A DNA stretch of 64,000 bases, taken from the NCBI GenBank assembly GCA_037176885.1, contig JAWWNJ010000135.1:1-64000 (forward strand), given 5' to 3'. The position numbers and the translations under genes are program-made. The DNA is from Favolaschia claudopus (Eukaryota; Basidiomycota; Agaricomycetes; Agaricales; Mycenaceae). Positions 31,590-43,316 of the stretch are shown here, piece by piece (position 1 is the stretch's first letter; each line of letters opens with the position of its first letter). The notes below the pieces were generated by a model that saw nothing but the letters and a program-made list of their open reading frames with translations, did no database searches and was not told where the DNA came from.

Positions 31590-32720
31590 GTGTCAAAAAC
31601 GGCGTTCGCACAGTTACATTTCGCTGTGAGGTGGAAGGCGCTCCTCAGGGTTCTGCGCTGTCGGTGATCGTCTTCCTCCTTGTCATCACCTGGTTACTTC
31701 GCCGCCTCCAGAACATTGGAGTGGCGCTGAGCTGGAGGTACGGCTTTGTCGACGACACAAACTTCAGCACTGCAAGTCGCTCACCGTACCAAAACATCGC
31801 CGCCCTCAACAAAGCCGCCCTCATCGCCAAATCGTGGTCGGACGACGACGAAGCCACCTTCGAGGACTGAAAGACCGAACTAATCCACCACTCCCCCGGG
31901 TCGTGCGGACCTTTCGAATACTGCGTCAATTTCAACGGTGTAATCATTCACCCCATCCGATACAGTGAAGTGGATAGGTGTGGTAATTGATTCCAAGCTG
32001 TCGGGAGAAGCTCATATCAAAGCGCGTGCTGCATCGGCGACGAGAGCCCTCAACGCGTCGCTGGCACTGACTCACGCTGTCTGGGGTCTGAAGCCGTTGA
32101 TGGTGCGCGACTTGGTCCGCTCGGTGGTGTTCCCGAGGGCAGACTACGGTGTTGACTGCTTTTTTCCTCTTCGCACTGAAGCACTTAAACCATTGATTAA
32201 TGTCAACAAGTGCATCGCACGCTGTGTTACAGGAGGATACCGAACTGCTTCCCTGGACGCGTTGGAGAAGGAGGCAGCGATTCTCCCCACTGCCCTTCGC
32301 CTCGAGAGAAATCTCCTTCACCGCATTGCTCGTTACCTCTCCCTTCCCCCGTCCCACGGTATCGTTCCCATTCTACGCAGCGCAATTCTGACAGCCCCCC
32401 GTCTTGCTCATCGTGCCTCCCCGCTTCACTTTGTCGAACGCCTTCCCGCAGTTCGATGGCCGGCGCAGGTCCCTCCGCGCGGCTCCCGTATTCGCACGCG
32501 CAACTCCCGCTCCCCACTGAAGTTACGACGGATACGAGCGCAGACTTTGACAGCTGCGGCGCCCGTGGAAAGCGAGGGGGGGCAGTCAACGAGCTTCGTG
32601 CTCGGGGTCTGTCTCCGCCTCATGGCGGAAGGCAAGTACCTATGACTGCTCCACCCGTAGCTTCAGTTTCTGACTCACAGCCTCCGGACCTCACCTGGGC
32701 ATGGAGCTCATTCTCCCGGT
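31590..32720 (+). pseudogene. LINE reverse transcriptase, partial
   Basis: Motif B reads APQGSALSVIVF and the catalytic motif C YGFVDDTNF. After frame changes near 31870-31960 comes the thumb region: WIGVVIDSKLSGEAH, ARAASATRALNASL and VVFPRADYGVDCFF. Motifs before B are missing by 5' truncation. Several stops and shifts show that it is dead. Confidence 0.85.
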
Positions 32721-32819
32721 CTTCTCACCACCCTGGGCTGAGGAACTCCCGCTGACTACCCTTATTCCCCTCAAATCCACCGCAGTCGGCGTCCTCGAAG
32801 AGTTGCTTCGCGATCCTTC

Positions 32820-33765
32820 GTACTCTGCTGGCGTTTGGTACACCGACGGGTCGTGCTGGCTGGTGCTGCAGGAGGCGCGGCGGTTTTGATGGTGAGAATT
32901 TGGTACCGCTGGGAGAGGGACAAGTCGCGGAGGGTGAGATGGAAGGACTGTTAAGGGCGACACGTCGTGCTAAGGTAGACGACACGCCAATACGAACAAC
33001 CCTCCAAATCGGAAGATTGGACAAGATTTTCATCAAACCGGTCCTTTTCCCCAGATTTAATGAACAATTTACAAAATCGGCTCCCAACATATTGTAGAGA
33101 CCCATCCTGTATATGTTGCTACCAAACCATTTTACTTCAGCTTCAGAATTGACAAAGTTATTCACCGCTGGAAGTGGCAAGTAGGAAGTGGCAAGTAGTC
33201 GTGTGAAACTTGACACATCAAGACTGATCCTGACACAAGATTTGGATATATATTGAGTGTGACATCAGTCACATCTTGATTGTTTCTGACTCTCAGGCTG
33301 CGCTCCGAGGTATCCTCTCTCGCACCGCGTTCTGGCCAGCATCGTGCAGTCTCGTACGACCGTCTCGTCCGCTCTGCGATGTCACGTCTTCCCGGCTTAC
33401 GCATCACCAATGTCTGGACGCCCGCCCACATTGGTACGGAAGGCAATGAGCTTGCGGATGACGTTGCAAAGGCCGCCACCCTCTTGACACCAAGTCTGGA
33501 TGTGCCGGTCTCCCTCACCAGCTGCAAACGAGCAATAAACAGCTACATTCTCTCGCTCTGGCATGCTCAGTGGAAGGTCGCAACAACCGGCCGTGGTCTA
33601 CGGGAAATCGATGACTCCCCGCCTTCGCTCATTTTGCGGCGCTCTTACTTGTCCACTGCAGCTTCGAGAGCGAATCTTTCCCTCCCCTCTCAGCTGCGCA
33701 CAGATTTCTCGTCACTCAACGCTCATCGTTATCGCTGCCGGCTCCACTCCACCCCCGGCTTGTGA
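32820..33765 (+). pseudogene. LINE RNase H and C-terminal region, interrupted
   Basis: RNase H starts at VWYTDGS (about 32835), breaks off near 32968, resumes at HILIVSDSQAALRG (33281) and continues, after a further frameshift, to TPAHIGTEGNELADD. A C-terminal helical region follows. A single-base loss near 33764 ends the frame just before the CDACGAA zinc-binding block that is intact in the copy at 62.4 kb. Confidence 0.85.
32969..33108 (+). repeat. 140-bp dispersed repeat, first copy
   Basis: It starts GCTAAGGTAGACGACACG and ends AGAGACCCATCC. The same sequence, with three single-base differences, is at 45355-45493. Here it forms the left part of the block that interrupts the LINE RNase H domain. 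Confidence 0.9.
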
Positions 33766-34149
33766 TGCTTGTGGCGCCGCACGCGAAACTCGCGCCCCAC
33801 TTTCTCCTCCATTGCCCGGCTTGGGAACGCTTCCGGACACCGCTTCGTGCTGCCTCCTACGAGGCGGGGTTACTCGGATCTCTCGATGTACGGCGTCTTC
33901 TCAACAATCCGAAACTGCTTCGACCATTACTGGAATTCATAGCACAAACAGGTCGCTTCAGCTAAAACTTCTCCGCTTAATCTTTCATCTTATCTCTCTC
34001 CCCTCCCTTATACTATGATTGTCTAATACCACCTATAATCACCCCCTACCCGCATACTTATATTACCACATACCCTTTTCTCCCATACCCCCTCTCGATT
34101 ACTGTCTACGTTATATTTCCACATACGTCCTCGCTAGTCTCACCAAGTC

Positions 34150-34197
34150 AGACTCTACAAGATTTATGATAGTCCATAAATCTATTATATAGAGTCT
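34150..34197. repeat. Imperfect inverted repeat, 48 bp
   Basis: AGACTCTA...AGATTTATG pairs with CATAAATCT...TATAGAGTCT across a 7-base centre. It begins shortly after the LINE's last recognisable base. It may be a small hairpin at the insertion site. Confidence 0.6.
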
Positions 34198-34645
34198 GAA
34201 CTTGATGGCGCCTGTCATCCAAGACCTCGGATTCTGTGACACACGTGCCAGTTCACACGGTCGGATAAGGAAATGACACGTCGTTCGGAAAAGTTGGCGG
34301 TCCAACTTGAGCCCAATATGGAGCTTGTTGGCTGCATAAAGGGCTCGGAACCCCACATTTACACTTGCCGGGGCTAATATATGCCGACGATACTATACTT
34401 ATTCCATGAACACAATATTACTTGATGGTTATGGTCCTGAAGCGTGAAATAGCACTGAATTATGTCTACTCGGTGTAGTAAACGCTATTCACCCAACGAT
34501 GGAGCGCATGCCGTAAACCCATCAGCCCGTGATGTCCGCTGTCAATGGACGTCCGGGGACTTCCGAGAGTGCCAGAAATGTCTAAGTCCGCCAGTGTCGT
34601 CTGCAAAGACTCATCAGGTGGCAGTGTTCCCTCACGGTACATAAG
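34198..34645. other. Noncoding stretch
   Basis: I see no gene or repeat that I can support here. Confidence 0.4.
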
Positions 34646-34711
34646 ATAGACGTCACCCCGATCCGGCACGTGGTTATGTAAGCCGAAACATCATGTCAAC
34701 AAAGTCCTTAT
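34646..34711 (-). repeat. 66-bp repeat, right member of the inverted pair
   Basis: Reverse complement of 27210-27275. The two lie 7.4 kb apart facing each other, as the ends of one large element would, though they may be independent fragments. Confidence 0.85.
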
Positions 34712-35277
34712 AACTCTGGGCACAACAACATATTGATGATTCTAAGACCACCAAACTGTAGCTAAGAGGTCTATCTACGATTTGATGGAACGGATTCAGC
34801 CAATAATCCCTTGTTGAAAAGTTATCAGGTGATCTTTCCAAAAAAGGCAACCCATTCAAAAAAGCTTCCAAACTCATTTTCGACGTGTTTGGGCCCATCT
34901 TGCGAAAAATCCTTCCAACATTTGGCGGATTGCATAAGCTTACATACACAGTACACGTGATATATCCGCGATCATAGACGCGACGCGACGCGCCATGTAA
35001 GCTTTGGAATACACTGTTTAGTGTGAGGAAAGTATGACTCGGCCCTCCCTCTCAGATATGCTAGACCAGCACCAGGACTTAGTCATCTACTGTATCCTCT
35101 GTGTACCTTCCCCCCAACAGAGGTCAGACTGCGGATTGAACTAGGATTCAAACTTAGAGTCAGACATATGCAACACATATGTATTTACTTAATGGGTGGG
35201 GCGGCCAGTGGCCCGAGAGCCTCCAGTTTCTTACTTAAGCTGTGAACCTCTTTCTTTTTTAAAAAAAAGTTCCCAAG

Positions 35278-35452
35278 AAAGAAACACTGTCTGAGCCTGG
35301 GAAGACAGTGTGCCGTTTTGTGATGCAGCAGAGAGGGGCCGATCTGATGTGACCTGATCCGAGCTTCTCCTCTTCTTCTACCACCACCATCGACTTCCCG
35401 TTCACCCTCTCTCACCTCGCTAGAGCTCATCATTCACGACACTTTTGCTTCT
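35278..35452 (+). repeat. 175-bp direct repeat, left copy
   Basis: It begins AAAGAAACACTGTCTGAGCC and ends CACGACACTTTTGCTTCT; I see no difference from 39528-39702. It lacks the TG...CA ends of an LTR. It includes a CT-rich stretch with CACCACCACC. Confidence 0.9.
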
Positions 35453-36045
35453 TCTGCTCTCTCTTTCTTTCCTCCATCTTTTCAGCCTCCAGGTCCCTTT
35501 CCGTGGTACTCCTATCTAATCTTTCGCCGACGCCAGGTCTTCCTGCACTCAATTTCATGCTCGACATACCGTGGTCTTCCGAACTTCCCCCCCGGCACAG
35601 ACAAGTCCCACACAGTCTACATTCACTGACCTCTCCTACATTCTCAACCATCCTCCCCGACTCGTACCCCTGACCTATGTCTCACCTCCGAAACATATCA
35701 CTCCCCCCTCGACGAGGCCTTCGAGGCCTCCACTCCGGATCTGCTGCCATATCTCTGAAGCTGGCGACGCTCTGGCGCCATTTCTCATTTCACGACTCAC
35801 TGGAACGTTTCTGCTACCCGATTGACGCTGATACAGTTGCCTCGGCGCACATATGAATCCCTGCAACCTTATGAATACATCCTTCACTTTCACAATTCGA
35901 AAATTCCTGCATTTCTCCTCGGCTAGCCTTCACCACCACCACCACAATTCACATATTCGACACGCCTCACGAATCCCTGCTCACGCTTAACGATATTCTC
36001 GACCTCCTGCATTCCCGCGGGTCTAGCTGAGCTGAAGATTCGCGT

Positions 36046-36470
36046 TCACCTTATATGGAATTCCTGTGTTCCCGCAGGTCCAGCCTTGTGACGCTGACGT
36101 TCAAGATGCACAAATTCCCGCATTCCCGCGGGTCCAGCCATTTGAAGCTGATGTTTAATATTCACGAATTCCTGCACTCTCGCAGGTCCAGCCTCCTGAC
36201 GCTGACGTTCAAGATGCACAAATTCCTGCATTTCCGCGGGTCCAGCCATTTGAAGCTGATGTTCAATATTCACGAATTCCTGCACTCTCGCAGGTCCAGC
36301 CTCCTGACGCTGACGTTCAACATTCGCCAATTCCTGCCTTTCCGCGGGTCCAGCCATTTGAAGCTGATGTTCAATATTCACGAATTCCTGCACTCCCGCA
36401 GGTCCAGCCGTTTGAAGCTGATGTTTACATTTCACGATCCACAAATTCCTGCGTTTCTGCAGGCCCAGCC
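36046..36470. repeat. 54-bp minisatellite, about seven units
   Basis: Units of 54 bp alternate between two types, giving a 108-bp dimer. One type contains CACGAATTCCTGCACTC and the other CAAATTCCTGCATTTC; both contain GGTCCAGCC. Because 54 is a multiple of three, the minus strand stays open as an 18-residue repeat (AGPARVQEFVNIEHQLQM type). No start context or neighbouring exon supports a real protein. Confidence 0.85.
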
Positions 36471-39394
36471 TTTTGAAACTGACGCTCGTAATTCACGAAT
36501 TTCTACTTTACCATAGGTCAAACGACGGCGCTCACAAATCAGGCATCCACACATTCGCAAAGTTCACGCTCAAGTTCTGCTTCCAGCGGGTCCAGCCGTT
36601 TCAAGCCGACGTTCACTATTCCTGAATCTCCATTTCCGCGGGGCGAGCGTTAACAATGATGATTCACGCATCTGCGCATTCCCGGATTACAGTTCAAGTT
36701 TAAGAATCTCTGCACCCCAGCGAATCTAGCCGTTTGAAGTTGATGTTCGTGACTGGTATAGTATCATTCCATCACGCAAGTCGAGCGTTCACGGTTATGA
36801 TTTATGCATTCGTGCATTCTCGCGTCAACGTTCGGCTTGTTCAATATTTCTGCACCCCCACAAGCGGAGCGTTCGTATTCGCAGTTCATGTATTATTCCT
36901 GTGAGCTCCCGCATTTTTGCGGCGACCGACATCTCCAGATCGACTCTGCAATTCCCACTTCGCTACTCAAGCCCTCCGCTTCAGGGTGCTAGAGGCGAAG
37001 CGGCAGGCGCGCGGTGCTTGAGCGCGCTCCCACCGTCAAAATTGGCAAATCATCTTTCACGATCAGATATCACCGCACGGTTTCCCTCATGATCCACGCT
37101 CTATCCTTCGAAATATTCACGAATCATATTTGCATTCTCCGCCCTATCCATACTCAAGCCCTCTATCTCGACCCCTCGCATTCATGTTCAAGACTCGCAG
37201 GTCCACGCAGTCCAATCTCGATGACGCACCACAATTCTTGGGATTTTGATTTCGCGATGTTCTCCGAGTCGCCTTCGCGAAATCACATTCATCTTATCGT
37301 ATGTTTCAATTTTAGTTCGCGTCTTAAAGCAAGATCTACGGTTGAAATTCAGCTTCCTATTCAAGTCTGAGAATTTAGCCCTTCAACCTTTCTGGTTAAT
37401 ACATCCCAATCTCTGCCATTGAAACTACATCTTCATTCCCTCTAATTTTCGCACTATTGCATCAATGCCAAAGCGATGAAACTCTCATTTTCACACTCAA
37501 GCTCACACCGATTTTCCATCATGTTGCACGATCTCATCCCGGCCCAGTGGCTAACCATTCACACACACGCGTACTTATCACCTTTCACACTAGAGTCGGC
37601 GTCATTCTGATGTCTAGCCTCAGTAATCTCCAATCTCACGAATTACCTCACGTTTTATGACGATGTCTTCAGCGACATCTCGTCCGGCTACACTTTCCAT
37701 TCGCATCTATGCTCAATGTTGCCTTCCAATGCTCACATCCACGGTTAAAGTGATCTCATTTCTTTCAAGGCTCAAAATTTTCCCCGCCATTCACATAAAA
37801 TACCCCTTCCTGGTCAAGCATTTCCATTTAGCTCCCTGGGGCGTCCCTTAAGGCCTCTCTACTCTCTCAATACCGTCGCTTCGCATTTCTCCTTCGCAAT
37901 TTGCTCATTGCTTTTCAACCATACCACATCTCGCGCTGATTCACTTGAATCCATAATTCCTCAAAGGCTTGCCTCTGGTTCTCTTTCCAATCCCCGAAGA
38001 GCATCAGTCACCCGCGACTTACATTCACACTCAAGCGCCTTCCGCGCACACACTGCCTGACGCTAACGATCAAATACTTATTTCAAGCTCAGGTGATAAC
38101 CATTTCACATTCAAGCTCACTCGGTGCACGTGTCAGTGCAGAATCTGATGCTCACGGCACCTCGCTGACATTCAAATTTCAATTCCATACGCTGGTTCAC
38201 GGCCATTGTCACGTTACAAGTTATCAACCTTCAACTGGCTTATCCATTAGAGTCAACCAATTTCTTAACGCAAATCCTGGCCATCAAAAATTTGACTACT
38301 CAGCATTAACAGCTACACCATTCACCATTACACGCACTCGGCGCACTCGCAATCTCCTAACGATTACCACCCACCGACAGTTGTCTGAAGCCGGTTCAAA
38401 ATCGAAGGCTTACCGTGACCGAAACTGCTCCGTTTTGCGTTCCATTCTGCGTCCCTGATAGACGCGCAACTTCACATCCTCTGGCAGCTGCCACAAGCAA
38501 CTGTCTCACTACATTGAATGGTTTCTTCCCGGCCGTCAACATCGTTTTTATGCCGTCAAACCACGATATACAAGAGAACATCGTTTTCCCGATTAACTTG
38601 TGTCGGCATTCTAAGAGGCATTTCACTGATATCCGATTAATAGCTACGCATTATCGAACCTGGCCCCAAGTCAAATCCATACATTGAGGCTATTTGATTG
38701 CGCTGCCTCGATCAATTGTACTTTTTTTTTTTTTTTTTCAAGGCATAATCCTCAAGAAGCCATGGTCCGTCGACGCAACCTATTGGGCTCCAACTCAATA
38801 CTCCAATACTTCCTCTATACATCCAATTCACGGGTTCTTCCTATTCTAGCTCAACCTCATAGATTTTCCTCGACTTCACGGAACGTGATTCCCTGGATCT
38901 TCATCAAGTTCATGCTTGCTTTTCCTTCGCGACCTTCGGACCTTCTTCATTTTTAAATTCCACATATCTTCCATCGGGCCTGAGACGTAATCATGGTACC
39001 TCTATATTCAATTACTCAAGATTACGGCGCGAACACTTCAGATTCTACTCAAGTTCAACTAACAATCCCCTACTGCTATTCATAACCTCTTTCAAATGGA
39101 ATAGTATCCAATTAAAGGCAACTACTTCCTCCCAGCTTATCACTCTCGAGTCTCGATAGTTTCATCAAGACACGTTTAACACCGAAATCCAATAACACAC
39201 AGGATTCCTTCTTGACTCCATCACGGCAGCGCATTTCCGAAGCTGTTTGTCCCAAAACGCAATCTTGCCACTCCCGTATTCCACTCAACCAAGTTGTTTC
39301 GAATTTCATGACCCAAATCAAGTCAATTCAAAGCCGCCTTCTGTTTTGGGTTAGCCGTGGGCCTGTGGGATCCCCTCGTCTGGGCGTCTCTTTT

Positions 39395-39455
39395 TGGGTT
39401 CATCCTCGCGCATCCCATCACCCCACGACCTGGGCGCCAGCGGCGAAGGCTCATC
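39395..39455 (+). repeat. 61-bp direct repeat, first copy
   Basis: It starts TGGGTTCATCCTCGCGC and matches 39798-39858 with one mismatch. The second 175-bp repeat lies between the two. Confidence 0.85.
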
Positions 39456-39456
39456 C

Positions 39457-39528
39457 CCGCTGTGTGTTCGCCACACCCACATCTAGGTGGCTGTCCCATT
39501 GCCGAAACGAACGAAGCAATGAACAAAA
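39457..39528 (+). repeat. 72-bp dispersed repeat, first copy
   Basis: CCGCTGTGTGTTC...GAAGCAATGAACAAAA, repeated at 45017-45088 with two mismatches in the same orientation. Confidence 0.85.
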
Positions 39529-39702
39529 AAGAAACACTGTCTGAGCCTGGGAAGACAGTGTGCCGTTTTGTGATGCAGCAGAGAGGGGCCGATCTGATGT
39601 GACCTGATCCGAGCTTCTCCTCTTCTTCTACCACCACCATCGACTTCCCGTTCACCCTCTCTCACCTCGCTAGAGCTCATCATTCACGACACTTTTGCTT
39701 CT
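39528..39702 (+). repeat. 175-bp direct repeat, right copy
   Basis: Right partner of 35278-35452, directly abutting the 72-bp repeat at its left edge. Confidence 0.9.
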
Positions 39703-39797
39703 CCCGCCCGCCCTACCCTTCATTTTTAAATTTGCCTGATTATTCGTTAACTTCAAAACTTTCCTCCATTTACAGAGGCAGCCACAGAGTGGGGCAA

Positions 39798-39858
39798 TGG
39801 GTTCATCCTCGCGCATCCCATCACCCCACGAGCTGGGCGCCAGCGGCGAAGGCTCATC
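39798..39858 (+). repeat. 61-bp direct repeat, second copy
   Basis: Partner of 39395-39455; here it runs directly into the B-box-like segment at 39862. Confidence 0.85.
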
Positions 39859-39861
39859 GCC

Positions 39862-39899
39862 TACGGTAAGCGGATTGGTCGCGGTTCGATTTCCGCGGC
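39862..39899 (+). repeat. 38-bp repeat with Pol III B-box-like core
   Basis: TACGGTAAGCGGATTGG...CCGCGGC contains GGTTCGATTTC, close to the B-box consensus GGTTCGANNCC of tRNA genes and SINEs. The exact reverse complement is at 44974-45011. The T-arm does not fold as a proper tRNA, so a SINE remnant is more likely than a tRNA gene. Confidence 0.4.
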
Positions 39900-40498
39900 A
39901 GGGATGGTGTGACACATGGGTCACAGTGATCTGTGATGTTTGCTCCAGTTGTGCATGCGGCTCCGGACACAGTTTGGGTTATGAGGCCGTGTTATCGGGC
40001 AGTAACACACCTAAAAAATGATTATGGAGGGTGTATGGAGGTTTAAGATGTAGTGAAAAATAATCTTGAGTGCAGAGTTGGCCCGCAAGGCAAAGAAAAA
40101 CCAAAGAACCAAGCACCAAATTGCCATGTGCATGGTGATGGTCAACCTGGAGGTACGAGTACACTCTTGGTACCTCTATCTACCCTTCCCTCCACTTGAA
40201 ATTTGTCAATCACTACGCACCGAAGCCAGAAACAGGACAGATCAATTTACAACGCGATCACGTGCTCTCTCCGACATTTCCTTTCTTCCGCCTCCTTCTC
40301 AAACGACTCCAGTCTGACTTTTTCTGGCAAGCTATATGAGTAGAGTTATCAACAACAGTTACTGTCAGAGATTTGCACCAAAAAATAGCGAGGTTTGGTG
40401 TGATGCCATCGATATTGTACCAGTCAATGCATTAAAATGAATCATGTATTGTACGGTGTAAGAATTTATTTAGAGCTCAGAAATATCTAATCTTTCAG

Positions 40499-42987
40499 CT
40501 AATCAACACTGTCTTCCCCCTCTCCATTGGCTGAGTCAGCGTCACCCGGAGATGGTGAGTTGTCTTGTTCTTCTTCTTGTTCTTCATTACTGGAGGTGTC
40601 AAAAATCAAGGGCGCGACTTCATCCAGGGCAAGTCGATTACAAACATCGCCACAGCTATGGTCTCGAATAAAGGAGTTGATTCCTTCAAGGCCGAAGTCA
40701 CCAATACCACTGTTTCTGGATCAGAATTCGAGTCAGCCCAGGAAAAATATATGAAGAGAATGAACATACGCGCCAACCGTATGAGTCATGGGATCGAATA
40801 AGACAAGACCATCCTTTCTTCCAACAAGTGCAGGTGTTCCTGAACAGTTTGAGATGGAAAATATAGAGGCAGAAGTTGCTTACATACCTTGAAGATCGGC
40901 AAAGATCATGGTTTGATTACTGTGTCCCCAAACGAAATGAGCAAAGGCATAGATTGTAGAGCTACGCAAATCCCTCTTGCGCGACTTGTGAACAAGGGTG
41001 TAGCTGAAGTGCTCCACAGAAGTGGACCGCTTTGGCTCAACCAGCCAAGTGATTCCAGGTGATTCCGCTGTGATTTGTGGTATGCCCGAAGCAGGGCTCG
41101 GAGATTCAATCTCTTCTGCCAGAAACGCGTCGGTGAAGGCAATATCTACAAATTAATGAGCAACCGAACAGTTTGACAGTAGCAATTATAAAAACAAACT
41201 GAAATCAATCGCTGTAACATTGCGGTTCCTAGCATGCTGAAAAAAGGCATTCATAAACCACTGGCCAAGTCCAATTCGCATTGCTTCGGCCTGTATTTGA
41301 ACGAGATGTTCGTCAACAGTGAATGGCAACGTATTAGGAGCAGTATTTTCGGAGTCCTCGGTCAAACGATAAAATCTTTTCACAACATAACTTTGCCCAT
41401 TATCCGACAGAAACTACAGAAGGATGAGTGTGAATTGTTAATGGGAACTCAATATTATAAGACGCACATCATATACATTTTTCATAGCCCCAGAACTGAG
41501 GGGGTCGTTTCGAAGTCTCCCGCGAAGGATGATCTCTGATGATTCAAATTGCATGTCACCAGTGCGCGGGTCCACAATGCAATCCATCCTCTTCAGAGTT
41601 ATCCGAGTTCGACTAACAACAGGAGCTGGGCCCGAAAGACCAGAGGGTCGAAATTCGGAGCGCAGTCTCATATTACCTTGCAGCAGTGTCAACGACATCT
41701 ATCAGAGTGAATCAAAGCTAATCTTACTCTGATTTAACGTCGAATGCAGTGCGCGGGGACGCTTGGCAGCAGACAATGCTGCTGGGTCTGCAATGGAGCG
41801 CTTTTTAGATACAAGCAAGGAGGCTGCAATGTCCCCATCAACACTCTCAGCCCACTAGAACGGAAGTACCGTAAGTTAGGGACACAACAAAGTAATTTGA
41901 GTCACAGACTTACGCTTTCTGAGTCGATATACAACTCCAAAGCCATGAATCCACCCTTCCTCTTGTGCACTGCTGCCAATGATTTCCAAGCCGATGGTAC
42001 ATTTTCAACGTAGATTGCAGAGTTATCGGTCGAGGAGTGGACTGCGTAAAACTCGCCGACAGTGAGACTCAGACTGTTTGGAACTGGCATCTTGTTGCCA
42101 GCCCACCGAATAGAAACATGTTCACTCGAACTCAATTCAGTAATGTACGAAATCTGATCAAAGGAAATACATACGAAAGAAGAGGAGCACCTCTACGTTG
42201 TTGCCACACGATCGATACTTGCTCAGTGAGCTGTGCCTTGACATCTTGAACCAAAAGTGATTGAGAAATCGAACAGGGAAGCCAGATTTACTGGTAACTT
42301 ACCTTGGAGAAGCACAGATGCCGCCCAACCTTTTGCTCCCTGTCCGAATTCCGAAGCAAGAGCCTTCTTGATGCGAACCTGATGGTTTATTGTAAGTCTC
42401 GGCGTGAAGAGTATACTGAATCTTGGTAGAACAAACCTGCCAGGCAACCATGACTATCACTTCACCCGGTTCTCCGCCACCACGCTCATGCTGAAGTAGG
42501 GTTTGAGTCTGCAAGGTCGATGTAGCACCGTGATTGAATCGCTTGAAGCGCTGGCGAGTCAAAGCAGAGAGGTCTGTTACAGTTCTCGGAACATTATGAG
42601 TCGCAGGACCTGAGAAATAAAGATATTCAGTGAACCGAATGAGTAAATGCATGCGTACGAGACTCTTGAGCCTGAGGAATGCCAGGGATTGCTGCTTTAC
42701 ACAGGGTCGATCCACAGGTGATTATTCTGCTATCGCCTTGCACAGTAGGATGCATGTTATTGCGACGGGTTATTCCGCACATAACACACTGGTCCCACGT
42801 CTAATTGAATGGCAGTGAACAAAGACAACAGTAAGTAACACAAAATACTCACCGCAATGTCAGCATAATCGGCACTATCTCGAGGATGAGCAGCCAGTTT
42901 AACACATTTGCTACACGGTCCATCACCTTCCCGTTGCGGGAAGGACATATCACAGTCGTTGCAGTGGGAGGTATTTTCCGTAGACAT
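40499..42987 (-). CDS. Alpha-type protein kinase with N-terminal zinc cluster
   Basis: Starts at 42987 ([16 protein letters not shown]). The N-terminus has cysteine pairs CNDC, CSKC and CVMC that could bind zinc. Introns of about 50-60 bp join blocks such as [33 protein letters not shown] and [17 protein letters not shown], all in phase. The C-terminal half is an alpha-kinase domain: [20 protein letters not shown], the lysine motif [43 protein letters not shown] and the zinc-binding [10 protein letters not shown]. It ends in an acidic tail at 40499. Alpha-kinases are atypical Ser/Thr kinases, expanded in agaricomycetes; the substrate is unknown. All key blocks are present, so it looks functional. 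It is divergent from the integrase-like gene. Confidence 0.88.
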
Positions 42988-43316
42988 AAGGAACGATGTA
43001 AACAGGAGAGCAAGTGCGAAACTTTGAGCTGGGGAATGACAGATAAATACCTCCTGTTTTATATCTTTCGCTTGTTTGGACCTTGGTCCGTGCTCCGTCG
43101 TTTGTAGAGTAAATACTCGACGCATCTAGTTGGTCCGTGCCCTGCTGCTTGACAATATAAGCGCGCTCAAATTGACCGAATTTGCAACACGGACTTTCCC
43201 GTTGTTTCACCTCTGTCCGCATATGCCGAACCCAACGGGGAAAAATGGATATGGAGAGAAAATAGGCGAGTAATCTTGAAACACATAGTTATTGACTTAC
43301 ACACACATTTTAGTTC
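42988..43316. promoter_or_regulatory. Shared intergenic region of a divergent gene pair
   Basis: About 0.2-0.3 kb separates the starts of the alpha-kinase gene (minus) and the integrase-like gene (plus). It must hold both promoters; no unambiguous TATA box stands out. Confidence 0.4.

Larger units (their letters stand above)
31590..34133 (+). mobile_element. LINE, 5'-truncated, interrupted
   Basis: Starts inside the reverse transcriptase and runs through RNase H and the 3' noncoding region to 34133. The 3' noncoding part matches the minus-strand copy at 61935-62868 closely (for example CCACATACGTCCTCGC near its end) but lacks that copy's terminal (CAGT)n tail. A foreign block (about 32969-33270) interrupts RNase H. 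An RNase H after the RT points to the I/Tad side of the LINEs. Confidence 0.85.
35453..39527. repeat. 4-kb pyrimidine-rich satellite-like tract
   Basis: The plus strand is strongly C+T-rich with very few G runs over roughly 4 kb. Phrases such as ATTCCTGCA, TTCACGAAT and GGTCCAGCC recur at varying distances, so most of the tract looks like a decayed tandem array whose best-kept part is 36046-36470. No gene is credible: open frames reflect the base bias. A run of about 21 T lies near 38719. The tract is bracketed by 175-bp direct repeats. Confidence 0.6.

Noticed and set aside
36046..36444. Minus-strand open frame of 132 codons with an 18-residue repeat
   Set aside because: It follows from a 54-bp tandem repeat whose length is divisible by three. 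There is no promoter, start context or neighbouring exon.
36046..36470. CRISPR-like array
   Set aside because: There are no unique spacers; whole 54-bp units repeat and drift, and the organism is eukaryotic.
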